Of a stretch of DNA of 64,000 nt, positions 39,759 to 50,242 are shown in pieces. Numbering within the stretch: position 1 is the stretch's first letter; each line of letters opens with the position of its first letter. Source of the DNA: Phymatolithon calcareum (taxonomy: Eukaryota > Rhodophyta > Florideophyceae > Hapalidiales); the NCBI GenBank assembly GCA_977006965.1, contig OZ345376.1:992001-1056000 (forward strand), in the 5' to 3' direction. A model generated the notes under the pieces. The model saw nothing but the letters and a program-made list of their open reading frames with translations, did no database searches and was not told the DNA's origin. The position numbers were made by a program, and so were the translations under genes.

Positions 39759-41441
39759 TCAACTCAAGGCTCCTAAAACAAGGAGCTTGATTTCCTGCAG
39801 CACGCCTTGCGCCCCATCCCCAGAATTACTCTTAATTTTGCTTTCGAGCAAATCGAATTTGGTAGCAAGCAGTTTCTTCACAGTGTCATCTTCCACAGCT
39901 CCAAGAGTAAGTAACTTCAGTTCAAGTACCTTATCACCCACAAACGTAGGCCCGCCCTCGAAATCCGCAAACTTTGCCATGACAAGATCTTTAGCCGACG
40001 TCCGTGCAGGTTCAGCGATCGGCGGAGGAGGTTGAGTGGTGACCTTTTCTTGAATTTTCAGCATATCACCTACAGTAAGCTCCTTTTTCATGAAATCGAA
40101 CGCTGCGTCCGCCAACCGTCCAGACTCCGAACATGCTGCGAACAGCTTTTCCATGTCCGCCACTGCAGCAAGAACATCACTCTCGTTCGGCACGCCACCG
40201 ATGACAGTGTTGTACAGTACGCAGGTCACCGTTACGTGTTCTTTGGTGTTGCGCTTCGGCTCCTTCACGGAGAGACCTTTGTGCTTAGCGTAGAAATCGC
40301 CACGTGAGACTCGAGCCGCACTTGCTCGGCCCTGTTTGGGAGGGTCACTTGGGCGATCCTCAAAATCCGCCAGCTCTGCTATAATATCAGAGTCGGACAT
40401 GTCATCAGCGCATGCTTCCGCCTCTGGGAAATCCATATTTTCAACCTCGAAGTCTACTTCAAGAGGTCCGCTCATTGCAACAGCTGGTGGCATTGCACAA
40501 CTACTCAAGTATGCAAAGCCCATAAGCGGCGCCGCTTGCATCACAGCGTAATCAGATATCCCCATTGCTCCTCCTTGTGCCCTCGGTGTCTGCGTCAATG
40601 GGATCTGAATGGTCATCAGAACGTTGAAGCGAGTTCCCATTGCCTTAATTCCAATAATCTCGCTCGTAGCCTTCCCCCTTTTCAATGCGTCCTCGCGTTC
40701 TTCTTTGGTCTCCTTCTGCTCTCCACCAACCTTATGTTGCGAGCTCTCAGCCTCCAGCCAATACTCGCTCACATCACCCGGAGCACCTGCATGAAGCAGC
40801 AAACGCTTTGCGCCCGCTCCGTCCGCCTGTACGCTCAGTCCCTGAGTAGTGGCAAGCACAACGAGATTGCGCGGGTCATCATCGCTCAAAGTGGAATAAT
40901 TGTACGCCTCTGCTGCAAACTGCATTGTGCCGCGCCCCGTTTCGTCCTCTTCCACAGGCAAGAAAACGGTCTGGAATCGGATGCTGACCTTTTCGTCTGC
41001 AGCAATATCGCTGAGTTTTACATCCTCCTTCATGCCGGCATAGGATGCACCACAAGCTGCCGGTTCATCGAGAAATTGCTTCAGAGAGATATTGTGTAAG
41101 GAGCCATCGGCGTCGCAGTTGCCGATCAGGAGTGCCACATCATCTGACCGCACAACACCCAGCTTCTCGTTCCAATTGTCCGATCGGACGGTGAACAGCT
41201 GTGTTCCGTCCTTAGCCTTAAGATAAGTGTCGGTGATATTGGAGCCCCAGCAGGAGAGCGAGCCGCCTACGGTACCGCGACTTACGTCGTCCCAGCTAAC
41301 AGTCTTGCAACTGTAGCCCGTGGATTTGAGTGCTGCATCAATTGCGCGGCGGGTTTCGGTCACGCTCGCCGCGGAATCTTTACTGACAGAGCTTCCTGCG
41401 GCCTTATCGACGGCGTTCGACGGAGAGTTTGAGATCTGCAT
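39759..41441 (-). CDS. Uncharacterised 560-residue protein
   Basis: Single uninterrupted frame with an ATG and no signal peptide or membrane segment. The N-terminal domain (residues 30-170) has SCKTVSWDDVSRGTVGGSLS, CWGSNITDTYLKAKDG, LFTVRSDNWNEKLGVVRSDD and LIGNC, which reads as a compact beta-rich fold. The middle (residues 255-330) is helical and hydrophobic in part (AVMQAAPLMGFAYLSSCAMPP). The C-terminal 110 residues are amphipathic helices (ELTVGDMLKIQEKV, VLELKLLTLGAVEDDTVKKL) and resemble an oligomerisation region. I have an impression of similar proteins in other algae but cannot name a family. Neighbours give no functional hint. Confidence 0.7.
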   Translation of the reverse strand: MQISNSPSNAVDKAAGSSVSKDSAASVTETRRAIDAALKSTGYSCKTVSWDDVSRGTVGGSLSCWGSNITDTYLKAKDGTQLFTVRSDNWNEKLGVVRSDDVALLIGNCDADGSLHNISLKQFLDEPAACGASYAGMKEDVKLSDIAADEKVSIRFQTVFLPVEEDETGRGTMQFAAEAYNYSTLSDDDPRNLVVLATTQGLSVQADGAGAKRLLLHAGAPGDVSEYWLEAESSQHKVGGEQKETKEEREDALKRGKATSEIIGIKAMGTRFNVLMTIQIPLTQTPRAQGGAMGISDYAVMQAAPLMGFAYLSSCAMPPAVAMSGPLEVDFEVENMDFPEAEACADDMSDSDIIAELADFEDRPSDPPKQGRASAARVSRGDFYAKHKGLSVKEPKRNTKEHVTVTCVLYNTVIGGVPNESDVLAAVADMEKLFAACSESGRLADAAFDFMKKELTVGDMLKIQEKVTTQPPPPIAEPARTSAKDLVMAKFADFEGGPTFVGDKVLELKLLTLGAVEDDTVKKLLATKFDLLESKIKSNSGDGAQGVLQEIKLLVLGALS

Positions 41442-43398
41442 GTCTGCGGTTGTGTCGCAAATGTGGCAGCGATTGAGTCGGATAAGAGCGCTGCTGATTC
41501 AGATCATGAGCAAGTGGACCCCAGCTTTTCGTCCTGAGGAAAACCTTGAAGTAGAGAAGTTGGCAGGGACATTGCCCTGATGACACATTGTTTCGGCTTT
41601 CTCAATCCAGCAGCAGGAGATATAGTACAGGATACTCAAATCGCCAGCAAGCTGGTGCCAGCACATAATTCGTGCAGGTGTACAGTATGATATCGTTGTG
41701 CAAACACAGTCTTATATCGAGTTAGGGTTGTGGCCCTGATGCTCGTTTTGTATGACAACAAAGTTGTCGATCAACTATTGCAACAGTTGCAATAGAACAG
41801 TTACTGTTCTTTTTATGTCTGCTGCCTTCATGGAAACCGGTTTGGGAACCAACGAATGGCTCCGCTCGACTCGGGCTTGCGCGAAACACTCAGACAACTA
41901 TTAAGTGCTCGGGATTCTCTTTGTCCTTCCTCTCTTTGTTTGCCTGTCTTGCACCTCAGACGTGTTTGTCAAGAACTGACGATCTCCAAACGTAGGCTGT
42001 CTGCGCTTTGCCCTCCTTCTGACTTTTAGTACTCTTCGTAGTCGGTAACTCGCAGCCTAAATCACCGTTAATCTAGATCAGACAGGAAAGAGAAAGGCGC
42101 AAAATGCGAAGGGAATCTGGCGTAAATGATAAGCGAAGGGAGACACAGCGCACGAACCGCTCATGCCAATTCCCATTTTGCACAGAAAGGTTCGCTGGAA
42201 AACTCGGTGGACACAATCACATTAATTCTTTCCGCTCCGCATCATGATGATAAGCAGCATTGCCCAGAGTTTACCAGCGAATTTGATTGCCCGGGAACTA
42301 CGTGCCGATTGTACCCTTAGATTATTTTTCTCTCCCGCCATATGGTTTAAGAGGCACCCTTTGCAGAGCGCGATTCTAATGTCGAGAAAAAGCACTTACC
42401 CGCGCAGAACTATTCCCAAAGGCTGAAGAGCACAGAGCCAGAGCCCAGAGTGAAACATCACAAGCAAAACCGGAAGCCAAGGTCCGGTTCCAGGGCACGC
42501 AAGTGTTGAAAATCATGAACTAATTTCAGTAGCGCCCATTACCTCACTTCCAGCCGTGTCCCTTTGCCATACGACTCAACGCTAATCATCAGCCTCCAAT
42601 GCCCTGGTTCGGAAAGCTGAAACAACTAGCCAGTAGTCGCCAGCGTTGTCTGGTCTGCTCGCATGATAGTTTGCCGCCTTGCCGTGTCCCATCGAATCAT
42701 AAGTGTCCTCGACTGAAGTAGTAGAGTTTTGACTTCTTCCGTCACGCTGAAATACAACGAGCGAAATTAACCGCGCACGCCGTGACAGGCGATGTCGTGC
42801 TTTTGGCAATGGAATTATTGCTGCTTATGTGCGCGCACCCGCAGGATTGCAAGCGGTTTGCGGTATCGCCCCCGACACTGTCGCGGCTCATAGCCTTAAT
42901 TCATGGTGGGGAAGTGGTGTCGGCGACGGTGGCGCCCGTATCCGAGAACAAGCATCTGCATATCGCCTTGCGGAAAGCGTTTAGAGTAACCTATACCGTT
43001 AATTAATCCGTGTAACCACAGAATGCTTAAACATTCAACTGAATCGAGGAAGACATTTCCTTCAGCGGCATCATGCCAAGTTTGCAATAGAAACGATAAA
43101 TGATGCAACAGCTACTGTAAGGCAATAGAGATTTGATAAGTTCAAAATTTATAAAACATTTAAAAACATGCAAAATATTAGATGTTCAAGTAGTATTTTG
43201 CGAAAATCAGCTAATCATTAGAGAAGCCAGTCCGCTGCTGTACAATTTGTAATCGCTGTACATGCAAAAGTTGCAACATTTTAAACAAAGTAAAATAACG
43301 AAGACACAAACAAGCGTCAATGTTTCCAAGAGAACTACAGTATTCTCGCAGGAAAAACCATTCAATTGAATTCAGACGATTGATAAACTATAGCCAGC
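41442..43398. other. Long intergenic region, no gene seen
   Basis: About 2 kb. Only short overlapping frames on both strands; 43100-43350 is AT-rich. No paired terminal repeats recognised. Confidence 0.5.
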
Positions 43399-44523
43399 TT
43401 ATCTCCTGGGCATAAATACAAGGTCCTTGGAGAAATAAGCCCGACGTTCACCATTCCAAGCAAGAGCAGTGACAAATACACGCCTGTCAAGGACCGGGTA
43501 GTGCCAGTCGTAGTAGTTCCAGCCTCCGCGATGACGCTGCTGTCCGGCAATTGACCACGGGTGATGGAAAGAGTTTCCTACTTTTTCACCATTGACAAAC
43601 CATTCAACGGCTGTGATTCTTCCAAACACCTCCGGCACTAATGTGATCTCTATCCGGCGATCATGAAGCTCAATAACCCAGTCCTGATTAACGTTCAAGG
43701 GATGCTCGTGATGGGTATCCATGATGGTAAATCCTGTAATGCCGAAATCCTTAGGGCGCGTCACCTCAACCTGATTGCCCTGTCGTTCAATTGCTTCCTC
43801 GAACCACCATTTATGCAACGTCGGGGCACCATGACGGAACTCATGTGGAATTCGAGGCTTACTCCAATGCTCGCCGCGGCATGGCTCGGTCGCACAAACG
43901 CCAAGGCGATCAACGGAGGCTAGGCAGTTTCCATTGATGGACTCGAAAGCGGATGGGAAGGAGTCATCTTCCGGACCACCCTTAATTTCCACATACGAGC
44001 AATCGTAGTAGTCACCGAAGGAGCCGAATCCCTCTCCACCTCCATACCATGTCCAGCCCAAAACATAAACTCCATCAGGATAGATAGTAGGGATGGTGAC
44101 CTGTGTCTTGTATGCAAGATTCTGCCTGTCATAATAGCAGTCGCGATGACGCTCGTATTGGTTGCAGGCGTACTCTTGATCAGTCCAGCATCCAAAGTAA
44201 AATGCATAACGTGAATGAGCTTCTTTGTTGAACATTTCATCCAAAGGGACGAGAGAAAGACGCATGAAACCGTCACGATGGTTATTCTTGGACCAGTGGA
44301 TCTGTGCACGTTCTCCGCGGCGATACGTCGCCGCAGGATTCTCCGGACGCATGTCCTCTCTGAAATCGTAGTGCGGACAGGGTCCGGCACATTCTGCCTC
44401 GAATCCACGGTTGCCGCCAACACGGCACGTCTCAACTCGAGAAATGGGCACCGGTACCGTCAAGAAACTGTGAGCGCTCGCGACGGCGAGCAGCGCCGTA
44501 GCTAACACAGCGCGAGAAAACAT
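43399..44523 (-). CDS. LPMO-like secreted copper monooxygenase candidate, intact copy
   Basis: 374 residues from an ATG. A signal peptide of 17 residues (MFSRAVLATALLAVASA) is predicted to be cleaved directly before His18, giving HSFLTVPVPISR as the mature N-terminus. An N-terminal His is the first half of the copper-binding histidine brace of lytic polysaccharide monooxygenases. His82 in NNHRDGFMRLSL is a good candidate for the second His. The core continues TIPTIYPDGVYVLGWTWYGG and GDYYDCSYVEIKGG, which matches the end of the LPMO fold including the aromatic-then-Cys segment. Eleven or more Cys suggest disulphides. The last 90 residues (about 285-374; ITAVEWFVNGEKVGNSFHHP) look like a separate Ig-like module. 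It would oxidise cell-wall polysaccharide outside the cell. A second, truncated copy lies at 49250-50242. Confidence 0.72.
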   Translation of the reverse strand: MFSRAVLATALLAVASAHSFLTVPVPISRVETCRVGGNRGFEAECAGPCPHYDFREDMRPENPAATYRRGERAQIHWSKNNHRDGFMRLSLVPLDEMFNKEAHSRYAFYFGCWTDQEYACNQYERHRDCYYDRQNLAYKTQVTIPTIYPDGVYVLGWTWYGGGEGFGSFGDYYDCSYVEIKGGPEDDSFPSAFESINGNCLASVDRLGVCATEPCRGEHWSKPRIPHEFRHGAPTLHKWWFEEAIERQGNQVEVTRPKDFGITGFTIMDTHHEHPLNVNQDWVIELHDRRIEITLVPEVFGRITAVEWFVNGEKVGNSFHHPWSIAGQQRHRGGWNYYDWHYPVLDRRVFVTALAWNGERRAYFSKDLVFMPRR

Positions 44524-47166
44524 TGTGGATTGCCACAGCGTGGCGTGCGTTTGAGTTCAGAATGGTTTAGATTGGCGCGGTCAGCGCTTCTGCGAAGTAG
44601 TTGTAGCAAGGGTTGGTGTGTCTGCAATGCATATAGTGTATCGAAATGGGCCACGCAGCAGAACAAACCCGTTAACACAAGGCCCCCATTTCAGACCGCC
44701 ACATGGTAGTGCATAGTGGCGCCGCTTGGGGGAGCGAACACATGGATGCGCGCGAGGATGAACTCGAGATACATGGGATAGGATACGGCCATGAAAGTAC
44801 AATATGGATCGGGCCGCTACGATGAAGCAGGTGCGCGAGAGGTGCGAGCGAACGTCCGCGACGAGGGCCCGAATAGCATTAGATTGTTGAATTTTGACGA
44901 GAAAACTGGCAAACATGGGACTTGAGAGTCCCGAAAACTGGCTTCGCGGCTCCCATTTTTTGAAGTCTCGAGCATGTGTTTCGTGACAAGATTTTATACC
45001 TTACGTGCTGGTCAAGGTCTGATGGATAGTATACGTTCGAGAGGAAATGTGAGTCTTGATTCGAGGCCACTTCCTTTCGATCGCGAATGTCTGCCTTGTA
45101 GACATATAAAAAAACTGAAGTTTACTTTTCGACGTGTAGGTAACTTGGCGTGGCTGAGTGAGCTTATTCACGGTCGCTGATTTAGTCACCATTGTTGTCC
45201 CTCTTCTGTGCTCTGCGAGCTGGGCAAGTCCTGGAATATTTTCTACTGAACAAGTGAAAGTGACGACTCCGAGTTGGTTTTCTGTGCAGTTCGTCACAAT
45301 TAATGTTACAAGACCGGGGTTTCCGTGGACAGGGCGTCAAGGCTAGGTGGCATATCTTTAAAAACTAATACTACCGGTCTGCTCTATCGCTCGGTCTTCC
45401 GTATAAAATTCGACGACATTAGAACCCCCCTGAATTCTAATGGAAAGCTATCGTATTTTCTCTCCGAAGTGCTATAGAAACACCAATACAGTCACTCGGA
45501 CAGAGTTTTTTCGTTACATTCCACGCCATGCACATCCGAGTGGATCCTCCTTTCGAATGCTAGTTGTTGTCAGGCCAGAGTTAGGACCCACAATTGTGCG
45601 TTGATAACGTTCTATGTACATAACTAGAGCAATCCCTTTCTTTTTGTTCTTTCTTGCCTCAGTGAAGGAAAGAAGTTGTTCACTCAAGCAGCTTGTCGTA
45701 GTTCAGAAACCCAAGGGCGTCAATGGGCACCTCGCGACACATCTTGCCGACCGTTTAGCCTTCTAACAGAAATACTAACATACGCTGTGAAAACTTGTAT
45801 TACTGCAGCGTCTGAGCGCGTGGTCAACTGGTCCCTTGCAGCAAATGGGGTCAACTTGCGCAACGGACCTCTCTCCTCCCTCTATTGGCAATGATGGAAT
45901 GCAGCCACCATCTGATAGAAGGCCCCTGATGAGATTGTGTTAAATCACCGCCTTTTGTCTTTCTGGAACTTTCAGCTCCTCTGGCATAGCCAGGGCTGCG
46001 CCCCAATAAATTGGTATTGCAATATATTGCAATATGCAATAGCAATCTCAAATTGCGCGATCCGTCGGTATTGCAGTAAGTATATGTCAGTTCAAAGTAT
46101 TGCAATTACTATTGCATAGCGCACTAGTGAACATTGTGTGCTCCCGCCTGATTCAGGAATAGCGCAACGTAGTTGCACCACGGGCTGGAACCGTTATATT
46201 ACAATGGGTATTGATTGAAGCATTTAATTGAAATCTTTACTGCTCGAAGCCCGTGAATTGCAATGCGTATTGCACATGCGCGATTGATAGCAGTACGTAT
46301 TGGGTATTGTGTCATTGACAGCAATACTCAGCAAGAGTATTGGGCGCACCCCTGGACATAGTGGGGATGACATAAGGTTGGTCTCTATCAGCGGCTTGAT
46401 TAAAGGAGGCGACGCTGCTGCTGTCGGAAAACGTCGCATAATGCTGTGACAAAAATTGGCATTTTCAAAAGCTCCTTAAAAGCTACCTGTCCCACAACAT
46501 TCCTATACCGATTCACGCCCAAAGCTCTGTGGCATGAAGACATCCTTTTCTTGACAGAATTTTTTATAACGCTAAATTGTTAATCCATGCAATCCTGAGG
46601 GACATATATACGGGAATATATTCCGCCACGGCGTCAACCTTTTTGATTAATAAACCTAGCCACAAAAGGGGCAGACTGTATGGACATACTCAGCGGTTTG
46701 CGATTGTGGAATGGACAGTATTATGGTGGTTCATACCGAGTGGTCTTCGAGCTTTTCACAATTGTCTCGGGATATGTTTACGACATGCTGGTAGTAACAC
46801 TGAAAGTACGTAATGACACATGTGTGTTGCCAATAATACGTTGTCGTGGTTCGTGTTCTCAATGTGTAATTATAAGAGAAGGCACTCAGCTGTTGGAGAT
46901 CTTCGCCAAACAATCATGTTGAACAATTTTCAAGGAGTTTTCGTGTTGAGGGTCTGGAAGATTAATAAGAAACACGATGCATAAGACTCTACTTGACGGA
47001 AAAGTCGTCTCTTTTAATTAGCACGTGCAACAAGGAAGACCTAAGAGCTGTGGCTTTGTTCCGAAGACACACATCTGGAAACTGCTCCGTAGAGGTCACT
47101 TTTCTCAGTGTTGGACTGCAAATTCACGGTTCGTAACATAAGACGTATGCCATACTGGCACCGAAC
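44524..47166. other. Intergenic region within the duplicated unit
   Basis: 2.6 kb with no supported gene; the same sequence at 50243-52889 is nearly identical. Contains the hAT-like MITE at 45991-46354. Small frames are conserved between the units only because the DNA is. Confidence 0.6.
45991..46354. mobile_element. hAT-like MITE, left unit
   Basis: 364 bp with ends CAGGGCTGCGCCCCAATA and TATTGGGCGCACCCCTG (inverted repeats with one gap and one mismatch). Flanks GGCATAGC and GACATAGT form an imperfect 8-bp target duplication. CAGGG ends and 8-bp duplications are hAT hallmarks. The interior is full of TATTG/CAATA words and has no gene. The same element is in the right unit, so it predates the duplication. 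Confidence 0.75.
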
Positions 47167-48288
47167 TTAGTTCGAGCACGGCAAGGAGTTCGTGTCAAGA
47201 GGTGCATCTGGGACACCTTTTTCCTTTTCATACAGCGCGTCCTCAATCTTTTTGTAGTCAGGAACCTCTCCCTTCACACAGAACCTTTTGCAATTTTCTC
47301 CGTTTGCATCACAGGTTTGATTGACCTTGAGGCCTCTCAGGCAAGTAGTCATTTCATCCTCGACCCCTTCGAATCCCGGCAGACACTTACCGTTTCTGCA
47401 GCTCAGCTGAAATCCACATCTAAACCTGCAGTTCTCATCAAGACCCTCTGGAATACAAACGCCGTTGATGCAATTTGAAGTAGCAAGACGATGACCCTTT
47501 GCGATAATGTTGTAACAATCATTTTGCCACTTGCACGGCCATGCGCGAGAGGGCACTGGAATTGAAAAGCCCTTCAGAACCTTATTACGCGTACACTTCT
47601 TACTCTCACGGGCGCACTTAAACGCAGGAGGGCACTGAAAGTCCGAATTACACGGCTGCCCATCAGCATCAGACGCGCACTTGCCCGATGATCCGCAAAC
47701 AAGTCCCGGACCGCAGCGATTGGCCGTCTTGCACGGCATTCCAACACGCCCCTTCGTGCACACCCCGGTCTCTTTCCCAGCCTCCTTTTCACAGCGTAGA
47801 CCACGAAGACAAGGCTCAGTCGCTTTCAAATGGCACTGCGTACCCTCGGTACCATAAACACATGATCCTCCAACGCAAGTGGTCAGAGCCGGACATCCAA
47901 GCTTGTCGCATGAACGCATGGCACCGGAGACATGGCAGCGACCGCGGGCACAATCGCTATTACAAATATCGCTTTCGCAAGTCCTGGAGCAATTGAAAGC
48001 ATTGGTGCAACTCTTAAACCCTTGCGGAAGTCCACTTTTGGAGTAATCTGGCAGAGAGACGCAGGTCCTTGGCGTGGGATCATAGTTAGTTGCGCACCGT
48101 AGTTCGGTGCCACAACGATCAAACGAATAACACGCTCCCGCACCGGGTTCCAGCTTCTTGCACGTCCCGGTATGGCCCCACGGCGGAACGTCGGCACAGA
48201 AAAACCCGGGATCGCAGTCCTTGTTCTTATAGCAGGCGAAAGCGAAGACGGGCAGACACGCGAGGATGAAGATGAACATCGACGCCAT
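47167..48288 (-). CDS. Secreted cysteine-rich protein, left copy
   Basis: The first ATG in the frame is at 48288, giving 373 residues; the longer frame to 48345 starts at TTG. The N-terminus MASMFIFILACLPVFAFA is a signal peptide. The mature protein is dense in Cys (about 40) in modules of the form C-x(4-6)-C-x5-FC...C, for example CYKNKDCDPGFFC, CYSFDRCGTELRC, NRCGPGLVC and DFQCPPAFKC, resembling Dickkopf or EGF-like colipase-fold repeats. There is no C-terminal anchor. Probable role: extracellular or wall-bound protein, ligand unknown. The paralogue at 53110-54003 keeps the Cys but differs at many residues between them. Upstream, a region of about 520 bp separates it from the divergent site-2-protease fragment. 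Confidence 0.7.
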   Translation of the reverse strand: MASMFIFILACLPVFAFACYKNKDCDPGFFCADVPPWGHTGTCKKLEPGAGACYSFDRCGTELRCATNYDPTPRTCVSLPDYSKSGLPQGFKSCTNAFNCSRTCESDICNSDCARGRCHVSGAMRSCDKLGCPALTTCVGGSCVYGTEGTQCHLKATEPCLRGLRCEKEAGKETGVCTKGRVGMPCKTANRCGPGLVCGSSGKCASDADGQPCNSDFQCPPAFKCARESKKCTRNKVLKGFSIPVPSRAWPCKWQNDCYNIIAKGHRLATSNCINGVCIPEGLDENCRFRCGFQLSCRNGKCLPGFEGVEDEMTTCLRGLKVNQTCDANGENCKRFCVKGEVPDYKKIEDALYEKEKGVPDAPLDTNSLPCSN

Positions 48289-48811
48289 GATGATAGCTAC
48301 GCCGATGGAGCATTCCCACAAAGCGTTCTCCCGCTCTTTATCCAACCGTGCATTACATCACCGCAGATTGAGGAGTAGGGGGGGTGCTGCGCAACTTTGG
48401 AGGATTTCGTTGGCTCCTCCTCCAGAGTTGTGTGCACAGCAGGTACTGTATCCGCTCACACAGTCCCATGTATTTCCAAAGAGCTGTACGCTGCCTCATG
48501 GAAATACTGGACCGTATGAGTGGACAAGTTTTCATTGTCGGCTACTATATTCTGAAGTCATGATTATATTTTCCAGGCTTTGCCCAATCACTTCCACTGA
48601 ATGTCAACGCAATACTGTATGATTGGATAAAGTTACATTTAAATATTTGCAATATTTGATACATTTCGTTCGATTCATTACAGCACAATACCAGCAATTG
48701 CTGGTCGGGCCACCCTTGCAGCTCAACACTACTGTACATGCCTTGCCGGTGTCCTCTTCGAATCCCAGCCACGTTCCCCTACCAAATGTTTATTTAGTAA
48801 AGTCACTACTT

Positions 48812-49225
48812 ATGGCGCTCTTGCTCGCCATCGCGCTCTCATGGACCGCACTATATGTGCTCGTTTACCTCTCTGAGCAGCGCGGCGACAGCCGTCTCGC
48901 GTCCTTTCTAGACGCTCATGACATCTCAATCCATGCGGGCACCGCCTCAGTGACGACCTCATTTTTCAACCCGCTACTCGAGGGCCTCGGAAAGCGGCAT
49001 CGCCATCTCCTCTCTCCCTGGTTTCTCCTCGGTGTTATATTCGGTTTCCTCGCCATGAAGGCAATTAAAAGCTTATCGTACACCTTCTCTGGAGATTCGG
49101 GCGCGTTTGGTAGGACCCGTAATCCAGCGGGACAGGATGCAAACGTGGCGGCACCAAATTCCAGCTGTTTCAGGTACTTGCGCAAGTGCAGCAGTCGTTC
49201 GCGAGTGGCGAGGTCTAACAATTAA
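48812..49225 (+). pseudogene. Site-2 protease N-terminal fragment with foreign tail
   Basis: From ATG 48812 the first 82 residues match the intact gene at 58829 (MALLLAIALSWTALYVLVYL...GVIFGFLAM). At 49057 the duplication breakpoint replaces the rest with filler-encoded KAIKSLSYTFSGDSGAFGRT and about 35 more residues to a stop. The HELGH zinc site is absent, so it cannot be a protease. It keeps two hydrophobic segments and an upstream region nearly identical to the intact gene, so a short membrane peptide could be made. Confidence 0.85.
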
Positions 49226-49350
49226 TGAAATTTTGCTCCGCATTTGCAATCAGAGAAAGACGGTTCTTCTGAATGCGTGGCTTACACAAGGTCTTCGAGT
49301 GCCAATGAGGCAAAGATATTGTACCGAACTACAGTATTCCGTGCCTAGTT
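49058..49350. other. Filler DNA at the duplication junction
   Basis: 293 bp with no match to either unit. It begins AAGGCAATTAAAAGC after the site-2-protease fragment and ends ACAGTATTCCGTGCCTAGTT before the LPMO-like fragment. It supplies new C-terminal tails and stops to both truncated genes. Origin unknown. Confidence 0.85.
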
Positions 49351-50242
49351 CCGGCACTAATGTGATCTCTATCCGGCGATCATGAAGCTCAATAACCCAG
49401 TCCTGATTAACGTTCAAGGGATGCTCGTGATGGGTATCCATGATGGTAAATCCTGTAATGCCGAAATCCTTAGGGCGCGCCACCTCAACCTGATTGCCCT
49501 GTCGTTCAATTGCTTCCTCGAACCACCATTTATGCAACGTCGGGGCACCATGACGGAACTCATGTGGAATTCGAGGCTTACTCCAATGCTCGCCGCGGCA
49601 TGGCTCGGTCGCACAAACGCCAAGGCGATCAACGGAGGCTAGGCAGTTTCCATTGATGGACTCGAAAGCGGATGGGAAGGAGTCATCTTCCGGACCACCC
49701 TTAATTTCCACATACGAGCAATCGCAGTAGTCACCGAAGGAGCCGAATCCCTCTCCACCTCCATACCATGTCCAGCCCAAAACATAAACTCCATCAGGAT
49801 AGATAGTAGGGATGGTGACCTGTGTCTTGTATGCAAGATTCTGCCTGTCATAATAGCAGTCGCGATGACGCTCGTATTGGTTGCAGGCGTACTCTTGATC
49901 AGTCCAGCATCCAAAGTAAAATGCATAACGTGAATGAGCTTCTTTGTTGAACATTTCATCCAAAGGGACGAGAGAAAGACGCATGAAACCGTCACGATGG
50001 TTATTCTTGGACCAGTGGATCTGTGCACGTTCTCCGCGGCGATACGTCGCCGCAGGATTCTCCGGACGCATGTCCTCTCTGAAATCGTAGTGCGGACAGG
50101 GTCCGGCACATTCTGCCTCGAATCCACGGTTGCCGCCAACACGGCACGTCTCAACTCGAGAAATGGGCACCGGTACCGTCAAGAAACTGTGAGCGCTCGC
50201 GACGGCGAGCAGCGCCGTAGCTAACACAGCGCGAGAAAACAT
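49250..50242 (-). pseudogene. LPMO-like gene, truncated copy
   Basis: Residues 1-296 are nearly identical to the intact copy (for example Y to C at one position of GDYYDC, and T to A before RPKDFG), including signal peptide, His18 and His82. After VPEL the frame runs into filler and ends with about 34 unrelated residues (GTEYCSSVQYLCLIGTRRP...). The C-terminal module of about 80 residues is lost, while the presumed catalytic domain remains. It could still give a secreted protein, so it may be a single-domain variant rather than dead. Confidence 0.75.

Larger units (their letters stand above)
43632..49057. repeat. Tandem segmental duplication, left unit
   Basis: Matches 49351-59074 (minus two later insertions) at near identity over most of its 5.4 kb. 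It runs from inside the LPMO-like gene (CCGGCACTAATG) through the cysteine-rich gene to inside the site-2-protease gene (CTCGCCATG). Offset between the units is 5719 bp over the first part. Head-to-tail orientation. Confidence 0.97.

Noticed and set aside
45001-45297. Small frames conserved between the two duplication units
   Set aside because: Conserved only because the whole DNA segment is nearly identical; several differences between the copies are nonsynonymous.
48289-48345. N-terminal extension making the cysteine-rich protein a single-pass membrane protein
   Set aside because: The extension starts at TTG. From the first ATG (48288) the hydrophobic stretch is at the very N-terminus and reads as a signal peptide.
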